64,000 nt of DNA. Origin: Acanthosoma haemorrhoidale (Eukaryota; Arthropoda; Insecta; Hemiptera; Acanthosomatidae). Shown piece by piece: positions 58,277-64,000 of this stretch. The position numbers were made by a program, and so were the translations under genes. The notes beneath the pieces were generated by a model, which saw only the letters and a program-made list of their open reading frames with translations, ran no database searches and was not told where the DNA came from. Each line of letters begins with the position of its first letter. Positions within the stretch are counted from its first letter, which is position 1. The stretch covers positions 149,001,405 to 149,065,404 of the forward strand of contig OV884012.1 of NCBI GenBank assembly GCA_930367205.1, given 5' to 3'.

Positions 58277-60322
58277 CTATAATATAATATAATATACTAA
58301 ATATATATATATGTATACATATTTAGCAGACAATAAAGAAATAAGTAATAACTCTCAGAAGATATACACCCACAAGATAACTACTTCTGACTCTTGTACT
58401 TAACAGTGTGAATGAGTATATTAAAGTATTTAATTTTGTAAATATGTTTATTTAATTTATAAAAAGGTTTTTTTTTTTTTTTTGCTTAATGTTTAAAACT
58501 ATTTTAAGTTTTTGTTCCTAATAGTATCCTTTGTTGTGAAAACCAAGCATGTATTTTAATAATACTGCTTCTATAGATCTTTAATGTTTTCTACAGTTTG
58601 GTCCTCGTTAAGCAAATATCATTGCCCGTGAGTCTCAATCTTTCTGGGTTGTTGGTTATGAACTTGTTCTCAATGCCTATTATATAATACAAAAATGTAA
58701 TACAATAAAATAAATAATGAGGGCAAGTGCTGTTTATTCTGACAAGACCGTTTGTTTATAACTTAATATCCTATGCAGCCCGTACGTAATAAAGGAATGA
58801 TCATTTTTTGCGTATTTACGTTTTCTATTTTTTATATTAATCATAATACATGGAGCAGTATTGGAAAGAAAGTTCTCACAAAACCCAATATATTGTGAAA
58901 CCAGGTCCGAGAACAAAATTTTCAACTGTCCTGAAGTAACGAACATTAAATGCAACCATAAACCACGGGAATAAAAAAAAAAAAAAAGCTACAGAGAGAG
59001 GTTGTATTATCCACAGAATTATGCCTTGGCCCATAACAAATGTGCTCGTATATCTGAAACATGGAAATGGTGGTAGATTTTTAAATATTCTATATTTATC
59101 TGTCAGGAAAAGCGGGACGGTCAGTGCCGAATTAATTTTCCGTGTCATCCGATCCACCGATTCATCACAGATCCAAATATGAGATTACAGGTTTACCCGC
59201 CAAACACGCCGCCCCTGTCCCGCCAAAAAATGTAATTCCCTACATGAGCTATCACCAGCCCTCTATTATAATTTCAAAAGGGGTGGGACCACCCCCCTAC
59301 CATTTTAATATTTAAATATTACGGCCCCGGAGCACATCAAGAAGTTATATTGTACTTAAGAAAGAAATGTTTGTCTTTCCCCTTGTTCCTCTAAAACAAC
59401 TCGGGAGGGGGTTTTATATACAATTTTATGAAAAAAGGAGAAAAAAAAAACTTAAGAGAGTTTTAATTGTACTTTTTAAAAAGTATTTAAAAAGCGGGAA
59501 GTTTGTAAACGGTTTCCTGCGTTGCCCTGAAAAACAATGTATTCTTTATAGTCTTGAATGGAATGGAACAGAACTGAGAAATATTAGGGCTTATATTTAA
59601 ACGAAGAAAAATTAATTTCACCGTTATTAAAAAAGCCCTTGTATGCAGAAACGTAAAGTTATTGTTCAACAGTTCCAGCGAGTAAATTATATATATTTCT
59701 TTTATTTTCAGGGTTCATTTGTTTCATTTTTGTTGTTTGTACTCCCTCAGTCCTCGAGTAGTTTAATGTATATTTTCTAATCTCTATGGTGCCTGAAATT
59801 GTAACTACTAATGTGTTTCTCTCATCAATTTTTCCCCCAATTAGATAAAATATTTGATTTATTAAAGCAACTAAAACTTATTTACATTAGACATTTTTTT
59901 TTGTTTGCTTATGTAATCAAAATTAAGGACTTCGAACATGGTGGAAGAGAGCTGGAGTCTCCACGTCTGTTACACGAAAACTTATATAAATCGCAAAAAT
60001 ATTTATTAAAAAAAAAACTATTAAAATGGGCTATTTATCAATCAACTTTAACTCTCAATTTATGCGTTACGGCCAATAATGTGTCTTTAACACTGAAGAA
60101 AAAAATTTTTTTGTTCCACACATACATTTTGCCTATGTTTATTCTGAGACCATTTGCTTCCAGAGTGGTATTGTTTCTGAAATCAGTGACCCTTGAAAGG
60201 ATCAATCCGGTATTCCACGCATCACCATTAATGTGGATGGTTATAATAATTAGGATTCTTAATTGCATAATTAATGTTGCTACTGCGAAACACTAACCCA
60301 TAATTGAGAGAACAAAATTTGG
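58277..60322. other. AT-rich unique stretch
   Basis: AT microsatellites lie near 58297-58312. The longest frame of the window (161 codons, 59811-60296) is here. It is dominated by L, I, K and F from T/A-rich DNA, with no motif, so I do not call it a gene. Confidence 0.45.
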
Positions 60323-60324
60323 CT

Positions 60325-60397
60325 GCTAGTCTAGGGACTGGAACCCAGCAGATTGACATCATCAAGTGACTATTCTAACCACTAGATCATTCGAGAA
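60325..60397 (-). tRNA. tRNA-like relic (pseudo-tRNA or SINE head)
   Basis: On the minus strand 'ctagtggttagaata' resembles a tRNA D-arm / A-box. 'gggttccagtccc' resembles the T-arm / B-box at about the right spacing. Acceptor and anticodon stems do not pair well and no anticodon can be assigned. It is best seen as a decayed tRNA copy or the head of a tRNA-derived SINE. Confidence 0.35.
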
Positions 60398-62314
60398 TTG
60401 AGGAATGATATCACCTCAGCAAGAACCAGGGATTTAAAAGTTATTCATTTCATTCAAACATTTTCGAGCCTTTTGAAATCTTTAAACATAATAACTCTTC
60501 AAAGATAACTTCTGTTTGGGAACTCTATTTCTATCTAAAGTTATTGCATCGTGATTACAAGCACAACATGAGATCTAATAATTTAAAATAATAAACTTTA
60601 ATAATGCAACTAAAGAAACAATGTAAAAACCAATTAAAGCAATTAATTATCCATTGCAAATGCCATTTTAGCCCACATGTTTGGTTACTTGTTATGGCAC
60701 GATGGGGTATTGATTTTATTGTTTTTCTTCCGTTTTCGATCCAGTACTCCAGAGGTTATAGTTATAGTTAAATTACAAAAAAAAGAGATTTTGGGATGAA
60801 ATAACATTATGGAATCAGGTAAAAACCACAGGAAGCCCTTACGTCACACGAGACATCGCTCATAAGTGATGGAATAATTGTTTCCCACATTTGTGATTTG
60901 ATAGTAGCTTGTGATCTTGTTAGCAATCGACTTAAATTTTATACAGACCTAGATGGATTTTCGACAATTTGGGTTCCATTGGCACATCACGGGAATCACA
61001 TTCGTTCCTTTATGCATGGGGAGGGGGCATCAGACAATTATGCGTAAGGGATGTGTGTACCACCGTGAACATCAGAACCTTAGATCTTATAGTTCAATAC
61101 CTTTCTCTGTACCACCGACATGAAGATATTGTCACAGCATGCAGTCTATTTCAGACAAGCCTGGCGATTCAGTGGATAACAGGATAAGTGAAAAATTATT
61201 CCTAATCCAAAAAGTTGTGTAGCAACAATTTTCGCCTTACTTCCCACCTCTAATTCACCTGAGCTACCTCTGAACTGTTGGACTGTTAAAATGAAGCAGT
61301 TAGGTGTTTATCAATTTTGACGTTTGGCATGGAAGAGTCACAGAACTTAACAATGTGGACAATGAATGTTTTACGCAATTATAAATAGCAAATCGCACTT
61401 GATATACCGGATGCTGGGAACATAATCTCCCAGTAGCTCAAAACTTAAAAGGCTTCAAATTTCTCGAAATAAAATACTACAAATAGCTTGAATTCTTCTT
61501 GTTTCGACAAAATAAGACAATAGAGACAATAAAAAAATTTGGCAAGACCAAATTTGCCAAATACTATCGCAGTTAGTAAAAGGAGCAATCAAATACCACG
61601 GTGGTGGTTTCATATTCACCATACATAAAAGGCAGGCTTCTAAAAGACAAACTGTTATAAGAAATGAAATGTTATTCTACGTTAGGTTTAACTTATCATG
61701 ACTATCATAATTATCGGCATTACATATCAATTTTTCTATTATTTTTGTTAATAAACTAATGTAAAATAATTTATGCATATAGCAAACGACGTCGTTGAAT
61801 TAAAAAATATATCCAGTTAGAGTTACCACTTTTTGTGGTCATTTTCAACTCTGTGAACTGTTTTTTTTTTTTTTTTATTAAATGTTATTCTATTCATACG
61901 CAGTTGTTTAACAAAGGTGGATATGTAGATTTATATTAAAAATATACATTATTCTACTTATTAGTGGTATATATTTAACATATAAACCACCATGGTGGTA
62001 TATTTATATGTTTATATGGGTGAAATACATACGGGCAATAGTTAATGACGTCCACTTAAGTTAAATGTCTGTCCTATTAGCAGTTGTGCTATCATACTCA
62101 ACCCATACGCAAGGTAGTCCATGAATTAATTAGCTGATACCACTGCTTGATAGATTGAATTTCAAATAACATTTATTGCGATCAGTAAATTCCGAAACGT
62201 AAAGAATAATACCATTTCAATTCTTCTTGCTGATAGTGACGTGCTTCTAATAAAAACAAGCCCATTGGAACGAACGCCTTTTTCTAGATTTAACCTTTTT
62301 TTCCATGATTTCAG
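60398..62314. other. AT-rich unique stretch
   Basis: No supported gene. It includes a T-run (about 61862-61876) and a perfect 14-bp palindrome ACCACCATGGTGGT (61986-61999) within longer imperfect arms. Confidence 0.45.
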
Positions 62315-62363
62315 GGGGTGGTTTAAATAGCAGCACCAATGGCTGTACCGGTCGGAATCAGAG
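62315..62363 (+). other. Exon-like segment flanked by splice consensus
   Basis: A strong acceptor (pyrimidine tract then 'ccatgatttcag', AG at 62313-62314) is followed 49 bp later by a strong donor ('gag|gtaagc', GT at 62364-62365). One frame is open across it, and another has an ATG at 62339 in the context 'caccaatggct'. It lies at the start of a GC-elevated island (to about 62540). No neighbouring exon was identified. Confidence 0.25.
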
Positions 62364-62365
62364 GT

Positions 62366-64000
62366 AAGCGGCGCAGCAATCCACCCTCAGCTCATTTGGA
62401 GACATCTAGACCAGAGAAGCAGGCGGACGTCGCACACCAGCTCCGGAGCGAAGAGGCTGGGCCAAAAGCTGAATTATTTCTGCAGCCTACCTGCATGAGT
62501 TGCGAGTAGCTTTTAATATTTTAGCAGCTTTATAGCGCAACTGCTGGCGGGGACGCATGCTATACCTCCTGAAAACGATGAATTAGTAATAGAAACTTCT
62601 CTGAAAACAGCCGACTCAAAAGGCACTGCAACCCTAGCCTAGCCCCCGAGGCTCTTATTTAATAAATTAAAGGTCACCTTAATTCATTATTGAAAATTCG
62701 ATATCCTGCATGGAATCCTTTATTTATAAGGGCCATTTAATAATAAATAAGGTCAGGGCGGGCTAGCTCTTAAGGATCGATACTTCCCTCATCTTCCTTT
62801 CTCTTTATATATAGAAAATTATCTATGTATCTTAATTGTTATCTGCGATCTTAGTCTTATTAGCAATCTTGGGGCTTATCATGGAGACGGATGTTGTTCT
62901 AAGCCTATACATAAAAACATTCCGAAGTGGTTTTAAGGTCATATGCTATGTTTGCGCTAGGGCTCTTAGAAATCAAGAATTCCCCAAAGGCCAGAAAATT
63001 GTACCGGTTACGTCGTGAGAAGTTGGATGTTGGATGTCGGTTAGCGTTACAAACTTGCCAACAGTAAGGCGTAAACAATAAACAAAGTCAAAAATAATAA
63101 AGAAATAACTATCAATTCATTTTATTAAAAACAAAAAAAAATTAATGATCAGCAATTTAACCAGGCCTGAATATTAGTATAACTAGTATAAATAATTGTT
63201 AGTATAATTAACGTATACAAATTACGAAAAAGTTTATAGTCACGATACGATGGATGTTCGGAGAAGAGTGCGTATAGTCAACCGCAGGGCGGCGATGTGC
63301 ATGGAGAGATCTGTAGGCGGGATAGGCCGAGAAGTCCAAACTTGTAGTAAAGAACGGCTTCTTGTTCGCAGGGGAACAGGCCCGTATTCTGCTATCTTCA
63401 ACACTGACTAAGCCAAGCCCAAGTCCAAAGCCTTGTCCTCTAATACACAAAGTCCTATTTATTTACTTCCTCGAACTTTATAGTCTTTCGAACTATTCTC
63501 TGTATGTTGATGTAATAAAATGAAAATTGCTGTTAAAGAGAAATAAAATAAATACATTTCATAACTTACATTTAAAGTTTTATTCTCAAATATATGTCCG
63601 TGTATACTATATTTACATACGCTTTTCCTAACTTTCTCTAGCCGAAACAATCAAAAACAGAAAATAAATTAATAGTTTTAAAATTTGTCACTCATCTCAT
63701 TACCATAGTAATAATAAATATTTTTGAAACCTTCTCAAACAAAACTTAAGTTTAAACAAAAAAATGAGGTCTCTCTATTTTGAATTACCCTTCAATCAAC
63801 ACCCCCCCCCCAACACCCCCATGAGCCCGAACATGCTATACAATGTGAGTAATTTGGAAATAAATCGGTTAAATACAAGTATGGGTTTCATTTAAGAGAA
63901 CTTTGACAGAAGTACCTATCTTGAAAATTATTTTTATTAATCAAAACAAAATCTGTATAAATACGTAAAGATATCATACTTTGGGACTGCCTGTGAAAAT
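62366..64000. other. Mostly unique stretch, no gene recognised
   Basis: GC-elevated to about 62540 and again around 63240-63440, where an 80-codon minus-strand frame (63450-63208) shows no domain. A C-run lies near 63803-63811. Confidence 0.4.

Noticed and set aside
59811..60296. 161-codon open frame, the longest in the window
   Set aside because: Its composition (L, I, K, F) follows from AT-rich DNA, it has no motif or domain, and an antisense frame overlaps it.

Overview
The window reads as nuclear DNA of an arthropod, most probably an insect. It is AT-rich, has no dense operon-like coding, and is filled with degenerate Jockey-clade LINEs (a clade best known from insects), a mariner, a mariner-type MITE, a CR1-like LINE and a Penelope-like GIY-YIG remnant. 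I found no intact host protein-coding gene, rRNA, functional tRNA or CRISPR. Almost all long ATG-to-stop reading frames are chance frames or translated transposon debris. I cannot name the species.

Layout: 1-14 kb holds the first scattered fragments of one dominant Jockey family (called family A here), a 3'-UTR insert of a second LINE (family E) at 0.7 kb, a 95-bp mariner-type MITE at 5.8 kb and a fragment of another Jockey-like LINE at 10.3 kb. 14.16-16.87 kb is the most complete family A copy, interrupted by a second, 5'-truncated family A insertion with its own target-site duplication (TSD). 16.9-22.9 kb is largely unique sequence with a few GC-elevated islands. 22.9-24.1 kb and 55.9-57.2 kb hold two near-identical copies of a roughly 970-bp cassette: about 750 bp of unidentified, stem-loop-rich sequence fused to a family A 3' tail. 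26.5-29.1 kb has a collapsed family A copy and the C-terminal half of a CR1-like LINE, followed at 29.34-29.77 kb by a 39-bp minisatellite with a 156-bp higher-order repeat.

31-45 kb holds minus-strand family A pieces, a family E copy with an 11-bp TSD at 36.7-37.5 kb, and a cluster at 41.4-43.7 kb where a 1,269-bp mariner pseudogene sits between two family A pieces. At 44.2-45.3 kb the 3' end of a further LINE (family D) lies between two family A copies. 46.8-47.4 kb is a truncated LINE (family F) with a 10-bp TSD; 50.6-51.5 kb is a longer family D copy. 54.1-54.5 kb carries a GIY-YIG domain with no start codon, best read as the end of a Penelope-like element. 57.53-58.28 kb is a long imperfect palindrome with arms of about 250 bp. 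The rest, to 64 kb, is mostly unique AT-rich DNA with a tRNA-like relic and one exon-like segment.

Five LINE insertions could be delimited from the sequence by exact TSDs (9-12 bp), which gives a partial history. Nothing forms a coherent operon or pathway. The most unusual items are the duplicated chimeric cassette, the long palindrome, the minisatellite that stays open on both strands, and the recurrent 5' boundary of family A tails, which suggests a SINE-like derivative.
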